From Solidesulfovibrio magneticus (lineage in GTDB: Bacteria > Desulfobacterota > Desulfovibrionia > Desulfovibrionales > Desulfovibrionaceae): a DNA stretch of 64,000 nucleotides. Of the stretch, positions 23,507 through 32,040 are shown piece after piece; positions within the stretch are counted from its first letter, which is position 1, and every line of letters begins with the position of its first letter. The notes beneath the pieces were generated by a model. That model was given only the letters and a program-made list of their open reading frames with translations. It was not told where the DNA came from and did not search any database. Position numbers and translations under genes: made by a program. Where the stretch lies: assembly GCA_002482565.1 (NCBI GenBank), contig DLGG01000038.1, positions 4,142 through 68,141 on the forward strand, in the 5' to 3' direction.

Positions 23507-25213
23507 TCAGGAGCGGGAAAGGCCGTAACGCTTGAGCTTGCGCACCACCGTGGCCTGGCTCACCCCGAGATGGGCGGCCATCTCCCGGGTGGTGCGGCAG
23601 GCGGCCATGGCCTCGCGCAGACGCCGGATGGCCGTTTGCTCGGTGGAATCGGCCAGGGGGCGGGGGCCGGACGGCGCATCCACCGCCGGCGGCGTATCGC
23701 CGGCCAGGGCTTCGATGAGCGCGTCGGTCAGGTCGTCGTCGTCGCTCATGACAAAGGCTTTCTGGATGATGCTGACCAGTTCCCGGACATTGCCGGGAAA
23801 GGCGTAGGCTTCAAGCTGGCGCATGGCCCGGGCCGAGAGGCGCTTGGCCTTGCCGTGGCGGACGTTTTGCTGGGCCAGGTAGAATTCGGCCAGGCCGAAG
23901 ATGTCCTCGCGGCGCTCGCGCAGGGGGGCGATGCGCACCACGAAGGTGTTGAGGCGGTAATAGAGGTCGGTGCGGAACTGGCGGCGCTCGACCAAGCCTT
24001 CCAGGTCGCAGTTGGTGGCCGCCACCACCCGGCACTCCACGGTGCGGGGCTCGGCCCCGCCCAGGCGGCGCAGTTCGTGGTCGTCGAGGTATTTGAGCAG
24101 CTTGGCCTGGATGCCCAGGGGGATGTCGCCCACTTCGTCCAGAAAAAGCGTGCCCCCGGCGGCCAGTTCGATCAGGCCCGCCTTGCCGGCCTCGCGCGCG
24201 CCGGTGAAGGCCCCTTTTTCATAGCCGAACAGTTCGGCCTCGAACAGGTTCTCCGGCACGGCCGGGCAGTTGATTTGAATAAACGGCTTGGGCGAACGGG
24301 GGCTGACCTGATGCAGGAACTTGGCGAGCAGGCCCTTGCCGGTGCCGGATTCGCCAAGGAGCAGCACGCGCGAGGCGTCCATCTGGGCGAGTTTTAAAAG
24401 CGTGCGCAAGGTGCGCTGCATTTGCCCGCTTTGGGCCACGATGTCTTTTTGGGAAAGCTCGAACAGCGATAGCTCGGCCAGTTCGCTGCGGTAGCGCTCT
24501 TCCACCTTGCGGGCGTTTTGCAGCCCTTGCCGCAGATTTTGCAATTCCGTCACATCGCGCTCGTTGACCACCACCAAGGCCACCTCGCCCTGGTCGCCGA
24601 GCACCGGCGTGGCCGTGACGAGGAGTTGCTTGCCGGTCTTGGTGATGTGCTGGATCATGCTCGACTGGCGTTTGGTTTCAAGCACGTCCAGGGTGGCCGA
24701 GCGGTCGACCATGCGCTGAGCCACGATGCAGGACACGTTTTTCCCGACGTAGTCCTCGGCGTTGACGGAATTGAGCCGCTCGGAAGCGGCGTTGATCGAA
24801 AGGATGGTTCCCGTGCCGTCGCAGATCCAGATGCCGTCGGACACGGAATCGAGAATGGCTCGCAAGCGGCCTTCCATGGCCGGGTGGGCCTCGCCGGCGC
24901 AGGGGCGGCAGATGCAGGTGGCTCCGACCACCCGGCCGTCGCGGCGGATGGGAAAGGTGGTGGCGACCACGGTCTTGGGGCCGACGTTTAAGCGGTCGTA
25001 GATCACGTCGCCCGTGGCCAGGCACTTGGCCATGGGCTGCCACAGGTCGGGCCGGGCCAAGGGCAAGGCCGCGCCGGGCGTGGCCACCTCGGGGCCGAAC
25101 ATGGAAAGGGCGGCGGGGTTGGCGTTGGCCACCCGGCCATCGGCGTCCACGGCCAGCACCGGCCGCTCAAGGGAGCCCAGGATGTCGGGCACGGAAAAAG
25201 GGGCTGGCACCAT
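23507..25213 (-). CDS. Sigma54-dependent transcriptional activator (PAS-PAS-AAA+-HTH)
   Basis: About 568 residues. Two PAS-like sensory domains fill the first 230 residues, followed by a short coiled linker. The AAA+ core has Walker A GESGTGKG near 288-295, the sigma54-contact GAFTGA near 334-339, and Walker B with GGTLFLDEVGD. The C-terminal Fis/TyrR-like HTH ends TREMAAHLGVSQATVVRKL. The start is uncertain: AGGAG lies 2 nt before the ATG at 25213 and 5 nt before an in-frame GTG at 25210; an in-frame TTG at 25240 has no ribosome site. It probably activates the aminotransferase-Liv-AOR operon transcribed from 23.1 kb. No receiver domain, so it senses a ligand or redox signal directly. Confidence 0.9.
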   Translation of the reverse strand: MVPAPFSVPDILGSLERPVLAVDADGRVANANPAALSMFGPEVATPGAALPLARPDLWQPMAKCLATGDVIYDRLNVGPKTVVATTFPIRRDGRVVGATCICRPCAGEAHPAMEGRLRAILDSVSDGIWICDGTGTILSINAASERLNSVNAEDYVGKNVSCIVAQRMVDRSATLDVLETKRQSSMIQHITKTGKQLLVTATPVLGDQGEVALVVVNERDVTELQNLRQGLQNARKVEERYRSELAELSLFELSQKDIVAQSGQMQRTLRTLLKLAQMDASRVLLLGESGTGKGLLAKFLHQVSPRSPKPFIQINCPAVPENLFEAELFGYEKGAFTGAREAGKAGLIELAAGGTLFLDEVGDIPLGIQAKLLKYLDDHELRRLGGAEPRTVECRVVAATNCDLEGLVERRQFRTDLYYRLNTFVVRIAPLRERREDIFGLAEFYLAQQNVRHGKAKRLSARAMRQLEAYAFPGNVRELVSIIQKAFVMSDDDDLTDALIEALAGDTPPAVDAPSGPRPLADSTEQTAIRRLREAMAACRTTREMAAHLGVSQATVVRKLKRYGLSRS

Positions 25214-25467
25214 GGCTCCTAGGCTTGAATGATTGGGCAATTCTCAACAAGCAGATTAGCGCCAGAGATTTCAAAAAGCAAACGTTAGCTGGACAACTGG
25301 TGTTCACAGGGGGACTGTTGCTTGGACGTCTGGACTATGCTTGTGCTGATACCAAAAACAATGGCTTTAAAATAGGCAAGCCTTGTTCTGTAGCATAACG
25401 AGAGAGTCGCGTAAGATGTACAGCAATATAGTGTTATGGTGTTGGGTGAGTCATAAAATAGCAGGCC

Positions 25468-26415
25468 TCATAAAATCTTCATCTTGACTGTTATGTCAAA
25501 TTTGCTAAACTCTACAAAATGACTTCCTCCCCAAAGCGTCCAGATAAACATCTGTAAATACAGACCGTTGCTATTTGTAGCTATGGTGCTGTCCCGGATG
25601 CTTTTTGTTTCGCCGGCAAGCGTGAGTCCGCTGTTTAACTCGGCAGCCCATTTTAGCGGAGTGGTTGAGTGCGGTTCTCGAGACTCATCCGTTCTTAGTG
25701 TAACCTGGACTACTCTTCGTGGAGGAACGTATCCATTTCTTGTTTTGAGATACGTTTCATAGTTTTTGTTGTTATAAATTGGAGAATTGGGAGACAGTTG
25801 GTCTCCAAAAGCGAGTATTTCAAGATCAAATCCAAAAGGATCATTGCTTTCTTCAGAAATGTCTCCGACTACAGCTATGCTTTCTATCTGTATGCTTTTT
25901 TCTGACAACTCTTTGTCGTTAATGGCATTTGTGAGGTTGAATACAATATTGTCTTTATCTCTCGATATTCTGTATGGTCCATTGAATGAATATTTTTTTT
26001 CAATAATTGTTGGCGGTTTTGGTCCCTGTAACCAGGATATCCCAAGAGATACTATAGAAATTATTATAAAAAAAATAGCTGCAATTCCAGATATGTTTTT
26101 GAAGTTTGTACTTGATATATTGTATATCTTGACTATTTCGACACTTTCAAGTTTTTTCAACACACTGTCAGGATTTGTTTTGTCAAGTTCTATCAAAGAA
26201 TGCAACGCATCTAGACGCGTTTTGTCGTCAGAAAACCGTTCGAGAATCTGTAACACGAGGTCTTTATTGATTAAATTTTCACCGGAAAGAGCCTCTTTAA
26301 CCGATCGTTCGTTTTTTTGTACTATTCTTAGAGAAAAGAGGTATGCAGCAATAGAAATCAGCCCAAGTGGCGTTGAGACACCTGCCAAAATATTTAAAAC
26401 CGAAGTATCTATCAT
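25468..26415 (-). CDS. AT-rich two-TM membrane protein of unknown function
   Basis: 315 residues from the ATG at 26415 (a TTG 12 codons upstream is possible). Two hydrophobic segments: about residues 5-30 (LAGVSTPLGLISIAAYLF) and 110-133 (ISGIAAIFFIIISIVSLGISW). Between them is a charged helical cytoplasmic stretch; after the second a roughly 180-residue, probably beta-rich domain, likely extracytoplasmic. No family recognised. Base composition and codon use (many AAA, ATT, TTT codons) are unlike every neighbour, and the flanking intergenic DNA (25241-25467 and 26416-26513) is AT-rich too, so the segment looks horizontally acquired. No partner gene of similar composition is adjacent. Confidence 0.75.
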   Translation of the reverse strand: MIDTSVLNILAGVSTPLGLISIAAYLFSLRIVQKNERSVKEALSGENLINKDLVLQILERFSDDKTRLDALHSLIELDKTNPDSVLKKLESVEIVKIYNISSTNFKNISGIAAIFFIIISIVSLGISWLQGPKPPTIIEKKYSFNGPYRISRDKDNIVFNLTNAINDKELSEKSIQIESIAVVGDISEESNDPFGFDLEILAFGDQLSPNSPIYNNKNYETYLKTRNGYVPPRRVVQVTLRTDESREPHSTTPLKWAAELNSGLTLAGETKSIRDSTIATNSNGLYLQMFIWTLWGGSHFVEFSKFDITVKMKIL

Positions 26416-26513
26416 GAGGTCTCTCTCTTTTTCTTCGGATACAGCACGCAAAAATTTATTAACTGATTTTTATGTACATTTACAAGAAAAAAATAAATCA
26501 AAAAAAGTAAATA

Positions 26514-27242
26514 TTAACAGCGTTTATAGACATGCAGTTTTGCATTAAAGATCCGCTTAAGCGCGTCAGCCAGCATCTCGCTTATGCTCGCCAGCGCTTC
26601 GTCCCCGCCAAGGGCGAAGCGCTGGTTCACTTCCAGTTCCACGCCGAGATAGCGCTCCCCGAAACGACGCCGCAAGGCCGTGACCAGCCCGTCGGACACG
26701 CCCTTGTACGGATAGTTGCGCCGCAGGATCAGGTCGCTGTCCAGGCAAGCCAGTTCCCGCAGCCAGTTGCGGCAAAAATCCTTTTCGGCCTCGCGCCCGG
26801 GATCGTAGAGAAACCCCACGTCGCAGTGGCGGGTGACGCCGCGAAGGCGCGGGGTGAAGCTGTGGCTGGCGATGTGCAGCACCGTGCGCCCTGCCTCGAT
26901 GCCCTCGGCGACCACGGCGGCCACGGCGTCGCGGTGCGGGTGGTAGTACGCGGCGAGGATCGCGTCCTTGTCCCGGCGGGGCAGGCCCTTGGTCGCCTCG
27001 GAAAAAAGTCCGGGATGCCCGAGGGAACGGTTGAGGTCCACGAGCATCCGGCTGGTCGTCGAGAAAATGAGCGGCGCGTGAGCGTCCCGGGCCAGCCTCC
27101 GGGCCGTTTCCAGCGCGCCGAAATCGTGCCCCCGGTGGCTGGCCAGGGCGTCGCTCCAGTCGCCGAAAAGCGGGGCATAGGCGGCGGGGATGTCGGCCCC
27201 GCCGTGCTCACAGGTAATAAGGAGCGCCCAGGATGCCGACAT
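26514..27242 (-). CDS. N-formylglutamate amidohydrolase family protein
   Basis: 242 residues, the usual family length (Pfam FGase). Landmarks: TCEHGG at residues 10-15, RGHDFGA near 37-43, a conserved SRMLVDLNRS near 64-73 and HSFTP near 127-131; these supply the metal-binding and catalytic residues of the zinc-dependent hydrolase fold. The family cleaves N-formylglutamate or other N-acyl amino acids. Its start overlaps the end of the GCS2-like ligase gene by 35 nt, so it is the last gene of a four-gene overlapping cassette. In this setting it may trim an amide product rather than act in histidine degradation, as no hut gene is near. Confidence 0.82.
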   Translation of the reverse strand: MSASWALLITCEHGGADIPAAYAPLFGDWSDALASHRGHDFGALETARRLARDAHAPLIFSTTSRMLVDLNRSLGHPGLFSEATKGLPRRDKDAILAAYYHPHRDAVAAVVAEGIEAGRTVLHIASHSFTPRLRGVTRHCDVGFLYDPGREAEKDFCRNWLRELACLDSDLILRRNYPYKGVSDGLVTALRRRFGERYLGVELEVNQRFALGGDEALASISEMLADALKRIFNAKLHVYKRC

Positions 27243-28473
27243 TGAAGGGCTCGTTTCGCTCCAGGCAGTCGGCCAGTTGGCCGTAGACGCGCCGGATGGT
27301 CGTCGGGCGATAGTCGCCGTCCACGGCGGCCAGGATGCGCCGGGCCAGGCTCGACTGGTCGACCAGCACGGCCAGGGCCTTTTCCCAGTCCGGATCGAAG
27401 TCCATGGTCGGCAACGAACTCATGGCCAAACGCCGCCAGATGACGCGGGCCGGAATCCAGGACGGGGCGTAGACGCCGAAAAGTCGCGCGTATTCGTCGG
27501 GCACCTTGGCCCGGCCGGCGTTTTCGATGGTGGCGTTAAAGATGCCGGCCAGTTCGCTGGTGCCCCAGGCTTTCTGTTCCTCGTAGGTGGACCAGCGTTC
27601 CTCCACCAGCCCTTTGAGGGCCGAGACCACGACGTCGGCCAGGGCGAAGTCGGCGGCCGGGCATTCCTGGGTGTCCAGCACCCGGATCTCGATGGTGGAG
27701 CGCGTAAAACGCGGGATGGCTCCCCGGGCGTTGAGGAAATCGCCGCGAAGCACGCCTGCGGGGTCAAGGGGAGCGATGTCGCGGTACAGCGGCTCCAGGA
27801 TGCGCGCGTGGTATTCGTCGATGGAAAACACGGCTTCCGGGATCACCGCGCCCATGACCGCCGGCACCCGGTCGGCGTTGTGGGCGTAGTGGCGCATCCT
27901 GGCGTCGAGCCAGGGCGTGGCCTTGCCGTCGAGGATGGGCGTGGAGGCGGCCAGGGCCGGCATGATGGGCATGAGCACGCGGATGGCGGCGTGGAGGCGG
28001 CCGAACTCGTCGTCGCCGGCAAAAGGCAGGTTGATGTGCATGCTTTGCAGATTGGCCCAGCCATGCCCCTTGCAATTGAAGATCGTGTCAAAGGCCTTGT
28101 AGATGTCGCTGCTCTCGTGGGGCCACAGCACGGTTTCCGTGAAGGGGTCCATGAGGGGATGGGCTCCGGTGGGGAGCAGGCGCGCGCCGTGGGGGGCCAG
28201 CAGTTCCTCGGCCTTGGCGACGCTCCCGGCAAAGGCGGCGGACAGGCCTTTCAAGGTCTTGGCCGGCTTGGTGACCTTCATCTCCAGCACATGGGCCACC
28301 AGTTCGTTGGACCAGGTGACCGGCCCCAGTTCGACGTCGCTGGCCTCGGGGACGCCGGCGGCGGCGGCCAGCAGCGTGTCGGCGATGGGCCGGACCGCCA
28401 AGGTTTCGCGGTCCACGATCATGTATTCGATCTCGACGCCAAAAGCGGAGAAAAGCGGTCTGGCCTTGCTCAT
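27208..28473 (-). CDS. GCS2-like carboxylate-amine ligase (glutamate-cysteine-ligase fold)
   Basis: 421 residues. FGVEIEYMI at about residues 10-18 is the metal-binding E-x-E strand of the glutamine-synthetase-like GCS2 fold; later blocks NLQSMHINLPF and RSTIEIRVLDTQECP supply further active-site acidic and Arg residues. Such enzymes join the carboxylate of glutamate or another acid to an amine using ATP. The start ATG at 28473 overlaps the stop of the ATP-grasp gene by 4 nt. It is not the classical gshA, and there is no gshB, so glutathione synthesis is unlikely. It more probably adds one amino acid to a product shared with its neighbours. Confidence 0.85.
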   Translation of the reverse strand: MSKARPLFSAFGVEIEYMIVDRETLAVRPIADTLLAAAAGVPEASDVELGPVTWSNELVAHVLEMKVTKPAKTLKGLSAAFAGSVAKAEELLAPHGARLLPTGAHPLMDPFTETVLWPHESSDIYKAFDTIFNCKGHGWANLQSMHINLPFAGDDEFGRLHAAIRVLMPIMPALAASTPILDGKATPWLDARMRHYAHNADRVPAVMGAVIPEAVFSIDEYHARILEPLYRDIAPLDPAGVLRGDFLNARGAIPRFTRSTIEIRVLDTQECPAADFALADVVVSALKGLVEERWSTYEEQKAWGTSELAGIFNATIENAGRAKVPDEYARLFGVYAPSWIPARVIWRRLAMSSLPTMDFDPDWEKALAVLVDQSSLARRILAAVDGDYRPTTIRRVYGQLADCLERNEPFNVGILGAPYYL

Positions 28474-29939
28474 ACGTTGAGGCTCCCGGTTTTGCGGCGT
28501 TCGATGCGTTTGAGAAACACTTCCACCACGCGCAGATAGAGTTCGTCCTGCAACACCTCGTCCTCGAATCCGGCATCGATGTTGGGATTGTCGTTGACCT
28601 CGATGACGTAGACCTTGTCGCCCACCTGCTTGAGATCCACGCCGTAAAGCCCGTCGCCAATGGCCGCCGCCGCCTTGAGCGCCACGTTGACCACCTTCTT
28701 GGGGGCCTTGGCCACGGGCAGGGTTTCCACCCGGCCGTAGACGTCCTTGCCGGACTTGCCCTTGCGCAGGATCTGCCAATGGCCCGAGGCCATGTAGTAC
28801 TTGCAGGCAAAAAGCGGCCGTTTGTCCAGCACGCCGATGCGCCAGTCAAATTCCGAGGGCAGGTACTCCTGGGCGATGACCAGGTCGGATTTGGACAAAA
28901 GCCGCCGGGCTTCCTGCATCAGCGCGTCGGATTCGCGCACCAGCACCACGCCCTGGGAAAAGGCGCTGTCGGGCTGCTTAAGCACGCAGGGCAGGGGCAG
29001 CTCCTCCAGGATGTGGTCGATATTCCTGCAATGGGCGATGACCGTGCGCGGGGCCGGAATTTTCAGGCGCGACAGCACCTCGGCCAGATAAACCTTGTTG
29101 GAACAGCGCAGGATGGATTCCGGGTCGTCGATGACCACCAGCCCCTCGGCCGCCGCCTTGCGGGCCATGCGGTAGGTGTGGTGGTCGACGTTGGTGGTTT
29201 CGCGGATGAACAGCGCGTCGAACTCCGACAAGCGATTGGAATCCTCGCGGGTGATGATCTCGACGCCAAGGCCCAGGTTCTCGGCGGCCTTGACGAAGCG
29301 CTTGATGGCCCGGGCGTCGGAGGGCGGGCGCTCCTCCTCGGGATCGTGGAGGATGGCCAGATCGTAGCGGCTGACTTGCCGCTTGGGGATGGTGAGCTTT
29401 TTGCCGGTGAAGTAGTCGGTGGACACGGCCTCGGCAAAGTCGCGCTCTTCCTCGGGTATGTCGCGCAGGGGCAGGGGCGAGACGTTTTGCAGCTGCCAGC
29501 CGTTTTGCCAATTGCAGTCGGCCCGCAAAAACGGCGTGGGAAAGAGCTTGAACAGCCGCGAAGCAAGCTGTTCCAGGCCCTTTTCAGGCGTTTTGCCGAA
29601 ATAGGCCGAGAAGCTGATTTTTTCCTGCGGCCTGTCGGCCAGGGCGCGTTCCAGGAGTTCGGACAGTTCTTCCGAGGCCAGGCGGATGATGCCCACGGAC
29701 TTCATGTCCTGAATGGCCGTGATGGACGGGATGGGCTTGTGGCCCCGGGCCTCGGCCAGAAGCGACACGTAATAGCCCATGGACTGGTAGCGGAAGGAAC
29801 GGCAGAGGTTGATGATCTTGACCCCGCGCAGGGCGGTGAAGGCCTCGTCGGCCAGATAGCCGCGGGCGGCGACGGGTTCGACGCCGGAAAACACCAGGGA
29901 ACAATCCTCGGGATTTTCCATGACCACCAAAACAGACAC
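28470..29939 (-). CDS. RimK-like ATP-grasp ligase with RLAN-type N-terminal domain
   Basis: 489 residues. The first roughly 190 residues match the RimK-like N-terminal domain seen in this subfamily; the ATP-grasp part follows: CVLKQPDSAFSQG near 327-339 (ATP-binding Lys and loop), IAQEYLPSEFDWRIGV near 366-381, and the metal-binding DLKQVGDKVYVIEVNDNPNID near 438-458. RimK-like enzymes ligate an amino acid to a carboxylate or peptide C-terminus. GTG start at 29939, with AAAGGAG 6 nt upstream and the start overlapping the peptidase stop as TAGTG. Fully coupled to genes on both sides. The acceptor is unknown. Confidence 0.88.
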   Translation of the reverse strand: MSVLVVMENPEDCSLVFSGVEPVAARGYLADEAFTALRGVKIINLCRSFRYQSMGYYVSLLAEARGHKPIPSITAIQDMKSVGIIRLASEELSELLERALADRPQEKISFSAYFGKTPEKGLEQLASRLFKLFPTPFLRADCNWQNGWQLQNVSPLPLRDIPEEERDFAEAVSTDYFTGKKLTIPKRQVSRYDLAILHDPEEERPPSDARAIKRFVKAAENLGLGVEIITREDSNRLSEFDALFIRETTNVDHHTYRMARKAAAEGLVVIDDPESILRCSNKVYLAEVLSRLKIPAPRTVIAHCRNIDHILEELPLPCVLKQPDSAFSQGVVLVRESDALMQEARRLLSKSDLVIAQEYLPSEFDWRIGVLDKRPLFACKYYMASGHWQILRKGKSGKDVYGRVETLPVAKAPKKVVNVALKAAAAIGDGLYGVDLKQVGDKVYVIEVNDNPNIDAGFEDEVLQDELYLRVVEVFLKRIERRKTGSLNV

Positions 29940-30727
29940 TAGAGACTCCTTTGCCGGTCCTGGGACCGGCTTTTCTTTCGGGGCGAAAGCACGAGCAGGT
30001 TGGCGTCGTCGGTGATGACGCCAAGCATGACGGCGCAGACCAGATGATTGAGCGTCACCTCGTAGTATTGGCTGCGGCTGATGGGATTGGGCAGAAGCGG
30101 ATCGGCGATATGGGTGACGCGGGCCGAGGCGTCGTAGCCGTTTATCACCACGAAATGTCCCGAGGGCTTGCCGCGCAGGTCGTCGAACACGGTCTTGCCG
30201 GCCACGTCGCGCTCACGCGGGGTGCGGTAGAGGTAGGTGGCCGACAAGCCGGCCAGGATGGGCCGGCCGCGTTTCAGGATATCGCGGATGAGCGGAGCGG
30301 TCAGGTCCTCGAAACGGATCTGGCCGCCCAGGCGCAGGAACTCCAGATAGGCGGCCGAGGCCTGATGCAGGCGGCGGCCGGTCTTGACGGCCAGCTGTTC
30401 GGTCAGCTTGGCGGCCAGATCGACGCCCGGAGCGAACCAGGTGACGTCGAAGACCGAAAGATCGAAGGTGTAGAGCTTGGCCTTGTAGCCCCGGCGCAGG
30501 GCATGGCAGCCGAGATAGGCCCCCAGCGTCCCGCCGCCGGGCAGGGTGGGCGTGTGGGCGATGACGTCTTCCAGGGGAAGCTGGTCGCCGTAGTAGCCGT
30601 AGACGGCGTGCAGGCAGGTTGGCCCGCAGGTGGCGTCGTCGGGCTGGGGCAGGATGGACAGGGCCAGGGTTTGCGGTTCCACGAGACGGGAAACTATCAC
30701 GGTCGAAAGGACGTGACCATGACGCAT
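29939..30727 (-). CDS. C39-like cysteine peptidase
   Basis: 262 residues. The catalytic Cys lies in DDATCGPTCLHAV near residues 30-42, with an upstream Gln in LPQPDD; the catalytic His is in GHFVVINGYD near 190 and the third residue (Asp) in IADPLLP near 208. This is the papain-like C39 fold that cleaves double-Gly leader peptides in bacteriocin exporters, here as a stand-alone soluble domain. There is no signal peptide or ABC domain. First gene of the overlapping cassette; it could release or cut a peptide that the ligases act on. ATG at 30727 is chosen but has no good ribosome site; a TTG at 30733 is possible. Confidence 0.82.
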   Translation of the reverse strand: MRHGHVLSTVIVSRLVEPQTLALSILPQPDDATCGPTCLHAVYGYYGDQLPLEDVIAHTPTLPGGGTLGAYLGCHALRRGYKAKLYTFDLSVFDVTWFAPGVDLAAKLTEQLAVKTGRRLHQASAAYLEFLRLGGQIRFEDLTAPLIRDILKRGRPILAGLSATYLYRTPRERDVAGKTVFDDLRGKPSGHFVVINGYDASARVTHIADPLLPNPISRSQYYEVTLNHLVCAVMLGVITDDANLLVLSPRKKSRSQDRQRSL

Positions 30728-30793
30728 TTGCAAGATTTGTGAAAAATTGAACTATTGGAAGTGGTTGTCGACGCTCAAAAAAGCGCGGCCGGG

Positions 30794-31774
30794 CTATTCC
30801 AGCCGAATCTCTTCTTCCTTGACGATCTGGAAGGCCTTGTTGGACTTGACCAGGCCCGGAATGCCTTGGAACTTGCGCACCCCCTGGATCTCGGCTTCGA
30901 GCAGTTCGTCCACGTCGTTTTCGAGCATGAGGATGTCCCCGGGCTTGAGGGACAACAGCTGGCGGCCGGTGATCTGGGAGCGGCCAAAACGCACCAGCAG
31001 TTCCACGGGCGTTTCCATGAGCCGTTCCTTGAACCGGGCGATCCAGGCATGGTCCACTTCCAGGCGTTCGGTCTGGAACGAGGCGTAGAGCTTGGAGCGG
31101 ATGGGCTCGATGGTGGCGTAGGGCAGGCAGACGATGAGCGAGCCGATGGCGTTTTCGAGTTCGACCTCGAAGGTCACGACGACCACGACGTCGCTTGGCG
31201 GCACGATGGCCGCGAACTGGGGATTGACCTCGCTGCGCACGAGCTCGATGTGAACCTCGTGAACAGGCTGCCAGGATTCCTCCATGTTCTCCAGCGCTAT
31301 GCGCACCACGCGGTTGATGATGGCCTGCTCGATGGGCGTGAAATCGCGGCCCTCGATCTTGGGCTGGGAGCCGGCTCCGCCGAAAAAGCTCTCCACCATG
31401 GCGAAAACCAGCCTGGAGTCGACGACGAGGATGGCGTTGCCGCGCAGCGGATCGAGCTTGAAGATGTTGATGGAGGTGGGGACGGGCAGGGAGCGCATGA
31501 AATCCCCGAACTTGGACATGTCGATGGAAATGGGGTTGACGTCGGCGCGCTTGCGCATGGCGTTGGCCATGGCGTTGGAGGCCAGACGGGCGAAGCGGTC
31601 GTTGATGATTTCCAGAACCGGCATGCGCCCGCGGATGATGCGGTCCTGATTGGACAGGTCGAAGACCACGACCCCGGAGTCGTCCTCCAGAATGTCGTTT
31701 TCCGCTTCGATCTCGCCGCCGGATAACCCCCGAAGCAGCGCATCGACTTCGTCCTGATCGAGAATTTTGCTCAT
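30794..31774 (-). CDS. fliM: Flagellar motor switch protein FliM
   Basis: 326 residues. The N-terminus LDQDEVDALLRGLSGG is the CheY-P-binding helix, the middle (about 45-240) is the CheC-like domain and the end (about 250-320) is the SpoA-like FliN-homology domain with RFGRSQITGRQLLSLKPGDILML. It sits in the C-ring at the base of the flagellum and sets the rotation direction. It stands alone here with no other flagellar gene in the window. Confidence 0.95.
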   Translation of the reverse strand: MSKILDQDEVDALLRGLSGGEIEAENDILEDDSGVVVFDLSNQDRIIRGRMPVLEIINDRFARLASNAMANAMRKRADVNPISIDMSKFGDFMRSLPVPTSINIFKLDPLRGNAILVVDSRLVFAMVESFFGGAGSQPKIEGRDFTPIEQAIINRVVRIALENMEESWQPVHEVHIELVRSEVNPQFAAIVPPSDVVVVVTFEVELENAIGSLIVCLPYATIEPIRSKLYASFQTERLEVDHAWIARFKERLMETPVELLVRFGRSQITGRQLLSLKPGDILMLENDVDELLEAEIQGVRKFQGIPGLVKSNKAFQIVKEEEIRLE

Positions 31775-31852
31775 GCCCGCACCTTTCGGCCGTTTATCGG
31801 ACCACTATAGGGCTATCGGCGCGAAATGAAAAGGGAGGCGTGCAAACGAAAA

Positions 31853-31878
31853 CCGGCCGCCCGAGGTGGGGCGGCCGG
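31853..31878 (-). terminator. Terminator-like hairpin upstream of fliM
   Basis: Perfect 10-bp GC stem (31853-31862 with 31869-31878), 6-nt loop; on the minus strand it is followed by a T-rich stretch. It would end transcripts of the outer-membrane protein gene at 32041-32622 before they reach fliM. Confidence 0.65.
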
Positions 31879-31948
31879 ATCCTTCCTCCGGGGCGTCCCC
31901 GGTCAAAAACGGGCGTGGCGAACGCCCGGGGTTGGCTAGTTTCGCGTC

Positions 31949-31978
31949 CCTTAAAAAATACGATAGTATTTTTTAAGG
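31949..31978. repeat. AT-rich perfect inverted repeat
   Basis: Perfect 13-bp stem (31949-31961 with 31966-31978) with a 4-nt GATA loop, in the 3' region of the outer-membrane protein gene. The arms are mostly A/T with a CC/GG cap. It might be a bidirectional terminator (T-run inside each arm) or a protein-binding operator. Confidence 0.6.
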
Positions 31979-32040
31979 AAAATACATGGTTTTAGTCTGT
32001 TTTCCACGAAATGCCCTCTGTGCTTTTCGTGGACGCCACA

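Noticed and set aside
31775..31852. GCCGATAG and CCGATAA motifs upstream of fliM as a sigma28 promoter
   Set aside because: No TAAA-type -35 box lies at the required distance from either motif.
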